DNA from: an uncultured Acidimicrobiales bacterium
Lineage (GTDB): Bacteria > Actinomycetota > Acidimicrobiia > Acidimicrobiales > SHLQ01
DNA length: 44,864 nucleotides
Assembly: GCA_937922235.1 (NCBI GenBank)
Contig: CAKZVC010000053.1
Coordinates: 1 to 44,864, forward strand
Direction: 5' to 3'
Part shown: one piece after another, positions 8,253 through 16,259 of the stretch
Position numbering within the stretch: position 1 is the first letter of the stretch
How the letters are laid out: every line of letters starts with the position of its first letter
Made by a program: the position numbers and the translations under genes
The notes under the pieces: generated by a model
Told to the model about the DNA's origin: nothing
The model's database searches: none
Seen by the model: the letters and a program-made list of their open reading frames with translations, nothing else

Positions 8253-8312
8253 GAGCGGAGCTCGCGTAGCGAACTTGGACGCCGACTGGGGATCTGGGCG
8301 GAAGTCCCAGCG
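8253..8312 (-). repeat. Dispersed 60-bp repeat, intergenic copy
   Basis: Read on the minus strand, these 60 bases align without gaps to 16670-16729 inside the glycosyltransferase gene, about 51 of 60 identical by eye. The alignment includes the exact 20-mer TCGCTACGCGAGCTCCGCTC (8253-8272 and 16710-16729). The copy sits between the convergent DUF4190 and hypothetical genes. On its downstream side, CTGGAAG-TTG-CTACCAG (about 8233-8252) forms a small dyad. It encodes no protein here. It is a member of a repeat family of unknown type. Confidence 0.8.
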
Positions 8313-8314
8313 AT

Positions 8315-8623
8315 TTACGGCACTAGGGCTTTGGCGAGGCCGGCGAGCTCGGGGAGCTCGTGGCCTACAGCCGGGTCTTTCACACGTGCGCTTACGATGA
8401 CGCCGCCGAGAGCACCTGACTCTTCGACGTCGATTTCGAGGGTCCAACGACTGCCCCACACCGTGAGGTGCACGGTGCGCAGTCCGTCGTCGTCGACCAG
8501 CTCAACCTTGTCCCGCATTCCCCAGTCGTCTCCGCTGAGAATGCCGTTGAACCATGACATGGCTTGGTCGTAATCCATCGAGCGATGAAGCTCTGATACG
8601 ACTGTCATTGATTGTGCTGACAC
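8315..8623 (-). CDS. Small hypothetical protein
   Basis: A 102-residue acidic protein beginning MSAQSMTVVSELHRSMDYDQ, with TVHLTVWGSRWTLEIDVEES and GVIVSARVKDP as alternating beta-strand-like segments. It has no cysteine, signal peptide or membrane helix, so it is cytosolic. I do not recognise the family. Codon use and reading-frame length fit a real gene, and it is monocistronic between a repeat element and osmC. An internal ATG at 8608 is an alternative start. Confidence 0.55.
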   Translation of the reverse strand: MSAQSMTVVSELHRSMDYDQAMSWFNGILSGDDWGMRDKVELVDDDGLRTVHLTVWGSRWTLEIDVEESGALGGVIVSARVKDPAVGHELPELAGLAKALVP

Positions 8624-8727
8624 GTTGATCCTCTACTTCAGCCCCGGCTCCACCCGTGTTGCTGGAGAGAACGTAGAGGTGAGGTTCGCAACCCTCCAAA
8701 TCTGTTTTCGATTATTTTCGCGAGCCC

Positions 8728-9153
8728 TTAGAAGGTCACGGTTTCGTCGAAGACGAGGCCTGCTTCGAGGGTCTTGTGCACGGGGCATCGCTCGGCGATT
8801 TGGGCCAGCCGGGCGCGCTGCTCGTCGTCGAAGTCGCCGTCCATGAAAATCTCCGACGTCACGTTGTGCAGGAAGCCTTGCGCATCGTCATCGCAGTGAG
8901 CGCAGTCGTCGGCGTGGATCTTGTCGTAGGTGTACTTGGCCGAGACCGAGTGCAACTTCCAGCCTTTGCGCTTGCAGTAGTACGAAATCGTGATGCACGT
9001 GCACGCGCCGAGCGCGCCGAGCAAGAGCTCGTACGGGTTAGGGCCGGTGTCGGTGCCATCGAGCTCGATGGGTTCGTCGGCGGTCCACACGTGGCGTCCG
9101 TTTCGCAACTCAACAACGGCACCTTCGGTCAGATCAGCAGTAATGGTCGTCAT
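8728..9153 (-). CDS. OsmC/Ohr-family redox protein
   Basis: A 141-residue OsmC-fold protein. The two redox cysteines of the family are present, in GALGACTCITISYY (about residue 57) and AERCPVHKTLEAG (about residue 120), as is the N-terminal GPNPYELLLGALGAC signature. These proteins reduce organic hydroperoxides in the cytosol using thiol reductants. An extra DDCAHCDDD motif in the middle could be an additional metal or thiol site and is unusual. The ATG at 9153 (MTTITADLTEG) is chosen; an upstream in-frame ATG at 9264 would add a basic, low-quality extension over a palindrome. Whether it is OsmC or an OsmC-like C-terminal YhfA-type member cannot be settled by eye. Confidence 0.85.
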   Translation of the reverse strand: MTTITADLTEGAVVELRNGRHVWTADEPIELDGTDTGPNPYELLLGALGACTCITISYYCKRKGWKLHSVSAKYTYDKIHADDCAHCDDDAQGFLHNVTSEIFMDGDFDDEQRARLAQIAERCPVHKTLEAGLVFDETVTF

Positions 9154-9186
9154 GGCTCGACGGTAGTCGTCGGCTCGACGGCGTGG

Positions 9187-9223
9187 GAGTGGCGAATGAG
9201 GGACTGTCCCTAATTCGCCACTC
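9187..9223. repeat. 37-bp near-perfect palindrome (REP-like)
   Basis: The left arm GAGTGGCGAATGAGGGAC (9187-9204) and the right arm GTCCCTAATTCGCCACTC (9206-9223) are inverted copies differing at one position. It lies 34 bases upstream of the osmC start, in the osmC/M23 divergent intergenic region. There is no T-tract, so it is a poor terminator. The GGGACTGTCCC core resembles short REP-type palindromes seen in many bacterial genomes; that likeness is from memory. Confidence 0.6.
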
Positions 9224-9242
9224 GTGTGCGGGGATTCATGTT

Positions 9243-9279
9243 CGAAAAGCGCAGATCGTGGCAAAGGTGGCGCTTTTCG
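9243..9279. repeat. 10-bp inverted repeat with 17-nt spacer
   Basis: CGAAAAGCGC (9243-9252) and GCGCTTTTCG (9270-9279) are perfect inverted copies. The hairpin lies about 110 bases upstream of the M23 peptidase gene and just beyond the larger palindrome. It could be an operator, a hairpin in the M23 leader, or a terminator relic. No T-tract follows. Confidence 0.45.
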
Positions 9280-9391
9280 TGAAAAAACTCCTCAGGTTCA
9301 CACTCCCCGTCACCCGAAGAGACAGAATATGACGAACGTGTAACAATCGTTACCAGACGATGTCGTTTACAACGTCACCCCTCTCCTCTTG

Positions 9392-10918
9392 ATGCGATCC
9401 CATTCCCGAATTCCCCTGCTGCCAACAGCGTTCTTCGTCGTTGCGATGCTTGCCCTTGCCGCGGCATCCGCACCGGTCGGAGCTGTAACAACTTCGCCAC
9501 TCAGCACGGCGAACGAGTCACCGATTGCCGTTCCGTTCATCGGCGACTACGAAGTCTGGTGCACCGACCGGAACCCAGCACCCGGAAACCGCTGCAGCCG
9601 CCATCATGGATCGCCGGCTATCGATCTTGGTATGGCGCCCGGGACTCCCCTCTATGCAGCCGGAAGCGGCACGGTCATCGACGCCGACAACAACTGCCCC
9701 GCCCGCGGCCGTTGCAACAACGGCATGGGCAACAACGTCATCATCGAACATGCTGATGGTTCGTTCTCTCGCTACCTACACATGGGTCAAGTCACGGTGG
9801 CGGTCGATCAGGTAGTTACCGTCGGCCAAGCGATCGGCACCTCCGGTGAAAGCGGCCAGAACAGCTCGCCTCACCTCCACTACGACGAGCACTTCCCGTT
9901 CGGCACACGAACCGACATGGGCAAATGGGTTGGCTGCGCCGGTGGGCAACAGGTCATTTACCCCGACGTCTTCGGCACAACCGATTGGAACCTCGTTCCC
10001 TACGGATCACGCATTGTGAACGACGGCTTCGACTGTCTTGACGGTGTCGATCTCGGAGCGAACGTTCCGGCACCACGCATTCTCGGCGGTACGACCCACT
10101 TCGCCGTGACGGCTCCGAGCGAGATCGCCCGGTCGACCTATCAGATCAGCATCGACCGCAACAACGGTGCCGCTCCGGAAGTCATCGGTGTCAGCGGTAC
10201 CACGCTCGTCTACCGCTCGGCCCCATCGGCAACCGTGTCGGTTCGGGTTCGACAGTTGGTCCGCGGAGCATGGATGCCGTGGTCGACTCCGGTCGACTAC
10301 ACCCCGGGCACCGTAAGTGACCTGCCCGTTTGCGCTGGCCTCTACGCAACGACAACCTCGATGACCGGCACCCCCGATGCCGACGTCATTGTTGGCACTG
10401 ACGCAAACGACACGATCAACGCTCGCGGCGGCGACGACATTATCTGTGGCAACGGCGGCAACGACTCGATCATGGCCGGCATTGGCAAGGACCGGGTCTT
10501 CGGTGGCACTGGAGACGACACCATCAGCGGCGGCCGAGGCATCGACCTCATTCGTGGCGAGGCAGATGACGACACGCTCAACGGTGGCGAGGGGCGCGAT
10601 ACGATCTTCGGCGGCGCCGGCAACGACATTGTGCTTGGCAACGCTGGCAGCGACCTGCTCGACGGCGGCAACGGCAACGACACTCTCACCGGTGGCATTG
10701 GCCACGATGTGCTTCGCGGTGCCGCTGACGATGACCGCCTTGATGGTCGAAACGGACGTGACGTTCTGCTCGGCGGTAACGGCATCGACTCATTGATGGG
10801 CGGCAACGGCCGCGATCGACTCGTCGGTGGTGCTGGTGCTGACACGATCGCCGGCGGCCCCGGATCCGACCGCTGCGTTTCCGACGCAACCGACAACGTT
10901 GGCGAGTGCGAACGATGA
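9392..10918 (+). CDS. Secreted M23 (LytM-type) metallopeptidase with RTX repeats
   Basis: A 508-residue exported protein. Residues 1-32 are a signal peptide ([19 protein letters not shown] core). Residues about 50-170 form an M23 endopeptidase domain with zinc and active-site motifs [10 protein letters not shown] (about 71-80), [20 protein letters not shown] and HLHYDEHF (about 161-168), so it should be an active peptidoglycan cross-bridge hydrolase. A beta-rich linker (about 220-320) leads to nine or so RTX nonapeptides (about 330-495), for example [14 protein letters not shown] 9392 is preferred to the TTG one codon earlier. No good ribosome binding site is visible. The stop overlaps the start of the next gene (ATGA), so the two are co-translated. 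Confidence 0.88.
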   Translation: MRSHSRIPLLPTAFFVVAMLALAAASAPVGAVTTSPLSTANESPIAVPFIGDYEVWCTDRNPAPGNRCSRHHGSPAIDLGMAPGTPLYAAGSGTVIDADNNCPARGRCNNGMGNNVIIEHADGSFSRYLHMGQVTVAVDQVVTVGQAIGTSGESGQNSSPHLHYDEHFPFGTRTDMGKWVGCAGGQQVIYPDVFGTTDWNLVPYGSRIVNDGFDCLDGVDLGANVPAPRILGGTTHFAVTAPSEIARSTYQISIDRNNGAAPEVIGVSGTTLVYRSAPSATVSVRVRQLVRGAWMPWSTPVDYTPGTVSDLPVCAGLYATTTSMTGTPDADVIVGTDANDTINARGGDDIICGNGGNDSIMAGIGKDRVFGGTGDDTISGGRGIDLIRGEADDDTLNGGEGRDTIFGGAGNDIVLGNAGSDLLDGGNGNDTLTGGIGHDVLRGAADDDRLDGRNGRDVLLGGNGIDSLMGGNGRDRLVGGAGADTIAGGPGSDRCVSDATDNVGECER

Positions 10919-12297
10919 ACCACTTCCGCCGCATCCTGTCGGTCTTGTCTGTCGTTTCCGTGCTTGTACTTGGCCTCGGCACCAGCCCGGCTTCGGCCCG
11001 CAACGGAGCAGCGGTTCCAGCGATCAACAACGCCGACCGAGCGCAGGTCGCCGCCACGTACCAGTCGGCGATCGAGGGCAACCTGCTCCTCAACCCGCAG
11101 TGGAACGGATCAACCTCAGCGTGCCAGCCTGGCACCGCAACCAACACGTTCGATGCCGCGACGATCGAGTCGGTGAACTGGTTCCGCTCAATGGCTGGCC
11201 TGCGCCCCGTCAGCGAAGACTCCGCACTCAGCAACGCCGCTCAGCAAGCCGCGTTGATGATGCACGCCAACAACTCCCTGTCGCACTACCCAACGGCCGG
11301 CTGGAACTGCCATTCGGCTAGCGGGACGAAGTCCGCTGGGCTCAGCAACCTGACCCTCGGCATTGTTGGCCCTCGCAGCGTCATTGGCCAGATCGAAGAT
11401 CCAGGTGCTGCCAACGAAGCGCTCGGTCATCGCCGGTGGCTGCTCTTCCCCGAGCTCACCAAAGTCGGCGTTGCGAACACCTCCCGAGCAAGCGCACTTC
11501 AAGTCATCTCGAACTTCGGTAGCCGCTATAGCGAGACCGATTGGGTGTCGTGGCCTCCTGCTGGGTTTGTTCCAGACGAGACGGTCTACCCACGCTGGTC
11601 GATGAGCTACGCCGGTGCGGGCAAGGTCGATCTGTCAGCAGCTCGTGTGACCATCACCGAGAACGGCCGCCAGCTTGCGGTTCGCGTCCTTCCCGTCGTG
11701 GCGGGATTCGGCGACCCAACCCTTGGTTGGGAAGTCAGCGGGGCAAACCCCAAGGCTGCCGGCGACGTGGTCTACAAGGTTTCGGTGAGCGGCGTTACGA
11801 TCAACGGCCGAGCCATCACCCGCAGCTACACCGTGACGAGCTTCGACGCAGCGGCGAAGACGGCTCCTGTGCTTGGCCCAACATGCCAGGGCAAAGCAGC
11901 AACGATTATCGGCACGCCTGGCGACGACCGCCTGCGCGGCACAGCGGGCGCTGACGTCATCGTTGGCCTCGGTGGCAACGACATCATCGACGGACTTGCC
12001 GGCAACGACATCATCTGCGGTGGCCGAGGCCACGACCTGATCCGTGCTGGCTGGGGCAATGACGTTGTCCTTGGTGGCCCCGGACGTGACACGATCCGTG
12101 GCGCACGCGGCAACGACACATTGAACGGCGGAAGCGGACGCGACCGGATAGATGGCGGCGCTGGATCTGACACGCTCATCGGCGGCGGACACACCGACAC
12201 GCTCGTGGGCCAAGGCGGCACCGATATCTGCTGGGGCAACACCGTCCGCCAATCGCTGTCTACGAACGACGCCCGCACCTGCGAAAAGGGTCGTTAG
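10915..12297 (+). CDS. Secreted CAP/SCP-domain protein with C-terminal RTX repeats
   Basis: A 460-residue exported protein overlapping the M23 stop by ATGA. The signal peptide is [20 protein letters not shown] and ends near ASA. A CAP-type domain (about 35-200) holds [34 protein letters not shown] and [15 protein letters not shown], followed by a beta-sandwich region (about 200-300). RTX nonapeptides occupy about 325-440, starting [19 protein letters not shown], which is nearly the same opening as in the RTX-CAP protein at 5419-6618. Its coupling to a peptidoglycan hydrolase suggests a cell-wall remodelling or extracellular matrix role (inference). Confidence 0.85.
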   Translation: MNHFRRILSVLSVVSVLVLGLGTSPASARNGAAVPAINNADRAQVAATYQSAIEGNLLLNPQWNGSTSACQPGTATNTFDAATIESVNWFRSMAGLRPVSEDSALSNAAQQAALMMHANNSLSHYPTAGWNCHSASGTKSAGLSNLTLGIVGPRSVIGQIEDPGAANEALGHRRWLLFPELTKVGVANTSRASALQVISNFGSRYSETDWVSWPPAGFVPDETVYPRWSMSYAGAGKVDLSAARVTITENGRQLAVRVLPVVAGFGDPTLGWEVSGANPKAAGDVVYKVSVSGVTINGRAITRSYTVTSFDAAAKTAPVLGPTCQGKAATIIGTPGDDRLRGTAGADVIVGLGGNDIIDGLAGNDIICGGRGHDLIRAGWGNDVVLGGPGRDTIRGARGNDTLNGGSGRDRIDGGAGSDTLIGGGHTDTLVGQGGTDICWGNTVRQSLSTNDARTCEKGR

Positions 12298-12327
12298 CCC
12301 CTTCGCCCATTCGGGTGGGTCAGACCA

Positions 12328-12672
12328 CTAGCGGGCGAAGAAGAAGTACCAGGCAATCGCCGCGAGAAGGCCAAGGCCAATCGCGACTTTGAGGAAGCCT
12401 TTTATGGCTCCCCAGATAGCTCCGGCGACGGCGAGCAGCGCAATGACAAGGATCACCGCGGTGAGGCCAGGGTTGCTCGAGGCGGCCCCAACCAGCGGGT
12501 CGGGGATCTGATTTGCGATGTCGGGCGTGAGTTGCGCTACGACATCTTCTGGGATCTGGTCGCGGACGCCATCGAGGATTTCCTGCCGAATGTCTTCGGG
12601 GAGAGCGTCGATAACCTCTTGGGGGAGATCATCTGCGTCGATGGATTCGTCTGCCTGAGCAATCTGCGGCAT
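12328..12672 (-). CDS. Small acidic membrane protein, unknown
   Basis: A 114-residue protein. The first 60 residues are acidic and helical (EVIDALPEDIRQEILDGV, then DVVAQLTPDIANQIPDPLVG), with repeated short Leu/Ile-Pro-Asp motifs. Two adjacent hydrophobic helices follow (about 69-90 and 93-112, the latter ending AIAWYFFFAR). The N-terminus may be a protein-interaction segment on the cytoplasmic face. I do not recognise a family. It is divergent from the BON-OmpA gene, with 55 bases between starts. Confidence 0.6.
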   Translation of the reverse strand: MPQIAQADESIDADDLPQEVIDALPEDIRQEILDGVRDQIPEDVVAQLTPDIANQIPDPLVGAASSNPGLTAVILVIALLAVAGAIWGAIKGFLKVAIGLGLLAAIAWYFFFAR

Positions 12673-12727
12673 AGTGATATCTTCGCACCTTTAGCGCGGC
12701 TAGAGGCGCCACCCTTCGCTTGCAATT

Positions 12728-13561
12728 ATGAATTCCAGCTCGCCACTCGGCTTTCCCTCCCAATTCAACGGACCCTCCCGCGGACCTCGCCGGGGCGCTG
12801 ATCTTCCGATCGGACGCCTCGCGGTCATCGGTGGCGTTCTCGCCGTATTGATTTTGCTGTTCATCATCGGCTCAACCGGAGCGAACCAAGAGGCCGAGGC
12901 GAACGAGGATCGCACCGACAATCTCGAAGCGATCGTCAAGCCAGCGCTCACCCGAGCTGGGTATGGCGATGTGGTCGTTTCCGCAGATGGCCGAACGGTC
13001 ACGATCTCGGGCGAGCTCGCCACCCGCACCGACGTCGTCGCCGCAGACGCCGTGGTGAAGTCGATCGCCGAGGTTGGCTTTGTCATCAACAACTTGAGCC
13101 ACCCGGGCGAAGCGTTCGAAAGGGATCTGCCAAACGGCGAAGGCGAAGGCCCAGGCGCCGACGGGCCGATCGAGGGCGGCGGGGCCACGACCGAGGCGCT
13201 GATTCTGCAGTCACGCATAGCCCAGGCTGCAGCCCTCGACCCGATCACCTTCCAGACCGGAAGCACCGAGCTCACTCCTGAGTCCGCTCGCACGATCACC
13301 GAGATCGCTCAGATTCTCGCCGACAACCCTTCGGCACGCATCGAAGTCGGTGGCCACACCGATTCCGATGGCGAACCAGAAGCCAATGAGGTGTTGTCGC
13401 AGACCCGCGCCGACGCCGTTGTTACCGCCCTCGTGGGCGCAGGAGTCGAGACCGAACGTCTCGTCGCCGTCGGCTACGGCGACACCATCCCTATCGCAAG
13501 CAATGAAACCGGCGAAGGCAAGGCCCGCAATCGTCGAATCGAATTTCTTCTCGTCGTCTAA
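12728..13561 (+). CDS. Membrane-anchored BON-OmpA protein (ArfA/OmpATb-like architecture)
   Basis: A 277-residue protein with a cytoplasmic Arg/Pro-rich N-terminus, one transmembrane helix (about 31-49, AVIGGVLAVLILLFIIGS), a BON-like segment (about 60-130, DVVVSADGRTVTISGELATR) and a C-terminal OmpA domain (about 160-277) with FQTGSTELTPES, VGGHTDSDGEPEANEVLSQ and NRRIEF. The order TM-BON-OmpA is that of Mycobacterium tuberculosis OmpATb (ArfA, Rv0899), which is linked to acid/ammonia adaptation. The OmpA domain should bind peptidoglycan. It is the second OmpA-domain protein of the window. No arfBC-like partners are adjacent. Confidence 0.8.
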   Translation: MNSSSPLGFPSQFNGPSRGPRRGADLPIGRLAVIGGVLAVLILLFIIGSTGANQEAEANEDRTDNLEAIVKPALTRAGYGDVVVSADGRTVTISGELATRTDVVAADAVVKSIAEVGFVINNLSHPGEAFERDLPNGEGEGPGADGPIEGGGATTEALILQSRIAQAAALDPITFQTGSTELTPESARTITEIAQILADNPSARIEVGGHTDSDGEPEANEVLSQTRADAVVTALVGAGVETERLVAVGYGDTIPIASNETGEGKARNRRIEFLLVV

Positions 13562-13585
13562 ACAGTCGCGTTTAACCAGTCGCGT

Positions 13586-13616
13586 TTGTGGAGTGTTTCG
13601 AGGTCGCTGCTAGCCT
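13586..13616 (+). promoter_or_regulatory. Possible rpmB-rpmG promoter
   Basis: TAGCCT at 13611-13616 is a plausible -10 hexamer, and TTGTGG at 13586-13591 is a -35 candidate with a 19-base spacer, longer than ideal. Just upstream, CAGTCGCGTTT occurs twice in direct repeat (13563-13587 region). The untranslated leader would be about 85 bases. No Zur-box-like palindrome was seen. Confidence 0.35.
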
Positions 13617-13706
13617 AGGGAGTCGGCCTGGCCACCCTCCGTGGACAGCAGAAGTTCGAATCCAGTACAAGATCATCAGTACATCGCAGAGTAAAGGAAC
13701 GTGGCC

Positions 13707-13943
13707 ATGTCACGTGTATGTCAAGTAACCGGGAAGAAGCCATCGTTCGGCAAGAACGTGTCTCACTCGAACCGGAAGACAAACCGCCGTTGGGACATCA
13801 ACATCCAGAAGAAGCGCTACTACCTCCCGTCGGAGAAGAAGTGGGTTTCGCTGACCGTCTCAGCTAAGGGAATCAAGATCATCGACAAGCGTGGCATCGA
13901 GAGCGTCGTTGCCGACATGCGCCGGAAAGGGCAGCGGATCTAA
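13707..13943 (+). CDS. rpmB: Large ribosomal subunit protein bL28
   Basis: A 78-residue protein beginning [20 protein letters not shown] with [19 protein letters not shown], which is bL28 and close to the E. coli form. Only one cysteine is present, so it is the zinc-independent (C-minus) type. The ATG at 13707 has AAGGA eight bases upstream; the GTG two codons earlier sits too near it. The stop TAA overlaps the rpmG start (TAATG), so both are translated in tandem. Confidence 0.95.
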   Translation: MSRVCQVTGKKPSFGKNVSHSNRKTNRRWDINIQKKRYYLPSEKKWVSLTVSAKGIKIIDKRGIESVVADMRRKGQRI

Positions 13944-14104
13944 TGGCATCTGATAAGCGACCAATCATCAAGCTTCGTTCAACCGCCGGCACTGGCTTCC
14001 AGTACTGGACGACCAAGAACAAGACGAACACTCGTGAGCGCCTTGAGCTCATGAAGTTCGATCCAAAGGCTCGCAAGCACGTCCTCTTCCGCGAGGAGCG
14101 TTAG
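13943..14104 (+). CDS. rpmG: Large ribosomal subunit protein bL33
   Basis: A 53-residue protein beginning [20 protein letters not shown] with [19 protein letters not shown], which is bL33. It contains no cysteine, so it is the zinc-independent form. Its start overlaps the rpmB stop by one base. The rpmBG pairing resembles the proteobacterial operon. In other actinobacteria C-minus L28/L33 paralogues are often Zur-controlled spares; whether this is the only copy here cannot be known from the window. Confidence 0.95.
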   Translation: MASDKRPIIKLRSTAGTGFQYWTTKNKTNTRERLELMKFDPKARKHVLFREER

Positions 14105-14127
14105 CAAGCACACAGTCTTAGCGAGAT

Positions 14128-14160
14128 GCCCCCGGCTTCGGCCGGGGGCTTTCGTCGTTT
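14128..14160 (+). terminator. Rho-independent terminator of rpmB-rpmG
   Basis: GCCCCCGGC (14128-14136), loop TTCG, GCCGGGGGC (14141-14149) form a perfect 9-bp GC stem with a stable UUCG tetraloop, followed by TTTCGTCGTTTT. It is 23 bases after the rpmG stop. Confidence 0.92.
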
Positions 14161-14180
14161 TACAAACGTGTTTTTCGCGC

Positions 14181-14639
14181 TCAGGTCCGAGCGGCCAGAC
14201 CGGCGATGAATGCATCCACATCGCCACAGTCATAGCCGCGGCGAGCAACCTCAAACTTCGGATTGGCGAGGTCGGCGGCGGTGATTGGATCCTGCGGTGT
14301 CCCCATGTGGAACTCAAGTCGCCAGTCGGTGCCGTCGTGCCGCCAGAGCGAGGCCCGGTTGGCGGCCTTGCCGTATTGGACCGAGGTGTAGGTCACGAGC
14401 ACGACGGTTGGTTCGAGAGCTCGAACCGCGAAGTTCGGGAACGGCAGCTCGATGTCGATTTCGTCAGGCATCTGTAGCTGCTGAATCGTCTCACGATCGA
14501 AGGTCCGGCCGGACTTTCCAAACTCGATGAAGTTGGGGGCGAGCATCCGATCGAACCACTCAGGGTTTCCACGGGTCTCAACAGTCCACATCGCCTCTTC
14601 AAGGGCTCGAAAGCCCGTTACAAACTCGTCGCTCTCCAT
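14181..14639 (-). CDS. DUF4440/SnoaL-like protein with C-terminal DivIVA-like motif
   Basis: A 152-residue protein. Residues about 5-115 look like an NTF2/SnoaL-fold DUF4440 domain: EEAMWTVETRGNPEWFDRML, NFIEFGKSGRTFDRETI, and ASLWRHDGTDWRLEFHMGTP at the end. The last 28 residues, ending NPKFEVARRGYDCGDVDAFI plus AGLAART, match the short DivIVA-domain repeat found in actinobacterial wall-growth proteins (F-x(3)-RRGYD-x(3)-VDAFL). Fusion of these two is unusual. The ATG at 14639 is preferred to the TTG at 14657. The role is unknown; a small-molecule-binding or protein-docking module recruited to DivIVA-type partners is a guess. Confidence 0.7.
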   Translation of the reverse strand: MESDEFVTGFRALEEAMWTVETRGNPEWFDRMLAPNFIEFGKSGRTFDRETIQQLQMPDEIDIELPFPNFAVRALEPTVVLVTYTSVQYGKAANRASLWRHDGTDWRLEFHMGTPQDPITAADLANPKFEVARRGYDCGDVDAFIAGLAART

Positions 14640-14671
14640 ACATCGATCGTTGCACAAACCACACGAAAACG

Positions 14672-14716
14672 TCTGTGGTCCGTGACCAAGAGTCTTCCCT
14701 GACCACGGACCACAGA
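14672..14716 (-). terminator. Probable terminator of the HtrA-like gene
   Basis: TCTGTGGTCCGTG (14672-14684) and CACGGACCACAGA (14704-14716) are perfect 13-bp inverted copies with a 19-base loop, 10 bases after the htrA-like stop. On the minus strand the stem is followed by CGTTTTCG. The short U-tract and large loop make the terminator call likely rather than certain. Confidence 0.6.
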
Positions 14717-14725
14717 ATTCACGAA

Positions 14726-16228
14726 CTACCCAGTTTGGCCGAGCACCGCCTCGAGCGTGATCTCCTCATCGCCTCGGAGGACGGTGAGGGTAATGGTGCT
14801 GCCTGGCGGCTGGTCGATCACCTGAGCTCGCAGATCGCCAGTGCCACGGGTGTCGACTCCGTTGAGGTCGACAACGATGTCGCCAACCTCGAGGCCAGCA
14901 GCTTCAGCGGCTGACCCAGTGACGACCTCAGCAACCTGCGCTCCACGAGCGCCGTTTGCCGGTGGAGCGGTGCTCACCCCAAGGAGGGCGACTTGTGGTT
15001 CGACACCGGCGATGATCTGGTCGGCGATGATGACGGCCAAGTCGATCGAGATAGCGAAGCCAACGCCGGCGCTGCTTCCCGATTCGGTGAAGATCAGGTC
15101 GTTAATGCCAACGACTTCACCGCTGAGGTTGATGAGCGGGCCACCCGAGTTGCCTGGGTTGATCGGCGCATCGGTCTGCACCATCGAAACACCGTTGACG
15201 ATGCGGTCGACAGCGCTGATGATGCCGGCGGTGACGGTCTGGTCGAAGCCAAACGGGCTTCCGACGGCAACGGCGAGCTGTCCGACTCGAACCTGGTCTC
15301 CGTCGGCAAGCCGTGCGGGAACCAGGTTGCGACCTGCCGGGTCGACCTTGACCACCGCAACATCGGTGGGCACGTGGGTGCCGACAACCGTACCGGGGGC
15401 GCTCGAACCGTCGGAGAACGTCACTCGAACGTTGGTGTTCGTTCCAACAACATGGGCTGCGGTCAGGATGGTTCCGTCTTCGTTGATGATGACGCCGGTA
15501 CCAAGACCGCTGCCGAGGTTGAGCTGCACAACTGACGGACGGATGATTTCAGCCGCTTCGGCGAAGGGCTCGTCTTCGAGCGCACGGGCGCTGGTGGACT
15601 GGCTTGTGGCTGAAGGTGCGGTTGGCTCGGCAGTGTCTTCCACTGCAGGTTGAGCAGTCGCTGCTTCACTCACGGCAGGCTCGGTAGCTGAGTCGGTTGC
15701 GGCAACAGCGTCGTTGTCGTTCACATACGTGGCGACTGCCCAGCTCAACGCACCTGAGCCGAGAATGGTGAACAGCGCAAGCAAAGCCAGCGGCCACCGG
15801 CGGCGCTTCTTTGGGGCTTCGATGACCGGCGTACCAACTCGAGCAATCGCTCCAGCAGCGGGAGCCGCCGCAGAGGGAGTGCTGCGGAAGGTCGGCGCTG
15901 CTGGAGCGGGTGCTGGAGGGAGGAGTGGGTTGGCGGGCGTGGAGCCGATCGAGCTGAACGGCGTTGGCGAGGTGATTGGCACCTGCGGTGCTGCTGGGCG
16001 CTGGGGATAGGAGGACTCAGGCGTGCGAGGAGCATTCGGAGCGGTCGGTGCCGGAGGCACAGGCGCAGGAGGCGTTTCAGCGGAGGGTGCTGGCGGCATG
16101 GCGGTATCTGCAGTCGGAGACCCTGGCACTACTGGCCGAGCTATCGGTGGAGGCATACGATCGCCTGACGCAGCGGCGTTTGCGTCTTTGGCGGGTTCAT
16201 CACTTGATGTTGGGGAGCGGTCCCACAT
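14726..16228 (-). CDS. HtrA/DegP-like membrane-anchored serine protease with PDZ domain
   Basis: A 500-residue S1C protease. A Pro/Ala-rich cytoplasmic N-terminus (about 1-140) precedes KKRRRWPLALLALF, a single transmembrane helix near residues 148-168. The protease domain (about 225-400) has the full triad: His in ILTAAHVVG, Asp in PTDVAVVKVD and Ser in NPGNSGGPLI. A PDZ domain (about 410-500) includes AEAAGLEVGDIVVDLNGVDT. It would cut misfolded or regulatory substrates outside the membrane, like mycobacterial HtrA/PepD. The ATG at 16228 (MWDRSPTSSDEP) is preferred; an ATG at 16276 would add 16 residues overlapping an inverted repeat. Confidence 0.9.
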   Translation of the reverse strand: MWDRSPTSSDEPAKDANAAASGDRMPPPIARPVVPGSPTADTAMPPAPSAETPPAPVPPAPTAPNAPRTPESSYPQRPAAPQVPITSPTPFSSIGSTPANPLLPPAPAPAAPTFRSTPSAAAPAAGAIARVGTPVIEAPKKRRRWPLALLALFTILGSGALSWAVATYVNDNDAVAATDSATEPAVSEAATAQPAVEDTAEPTAPSATSQSTSARALEDEPFAEAAEIIRPSVVQLNLGSGLGTGVIINEDGTILTAAHVVGTNTNVRVTFSDGSSAPGTVVGTHVPTDVAVVKVDPAGRNLVPARLADGDQVRVGQLAVAVGSPFGFDQTVTAGIISAVDRIVNGVSMVQTDAPINPGNSGGPLINLSGEVVGINDLIFTESGSSAGVGFAISIDLAVIIADQIIAGVEPQVALLGVSTAPPANGARGAQVAEVVTGSAAEAAGLEVGDIVVDLNGVDTRGTGDLRAQVIDQPPGSTITLTVLRGDEEITLEAVLGQTG

Positions 16229-16259
16229 GAGTTGATCTTTCGTTGAGGGGGTTGTTCTA

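Noticed and set aside
9300..9391. Possible c-di-AMP (ydaO) riboswitch upstream of the M23 gene
   Set aside because: This was considered because cell-wall hydrolases in actinobacteria often have one, but the conserved GGGGAC, GGGGTGAAT and CAGCTAACC blocks are absent. The same check on 37740-37940 also failed.
10007..10705. Minus-strand frame with Ala/Val-Asp repeats
   Set aside because: Mirror image of the RTX repeats of the M23 gene, which is a real secreted protein on the plus strand.
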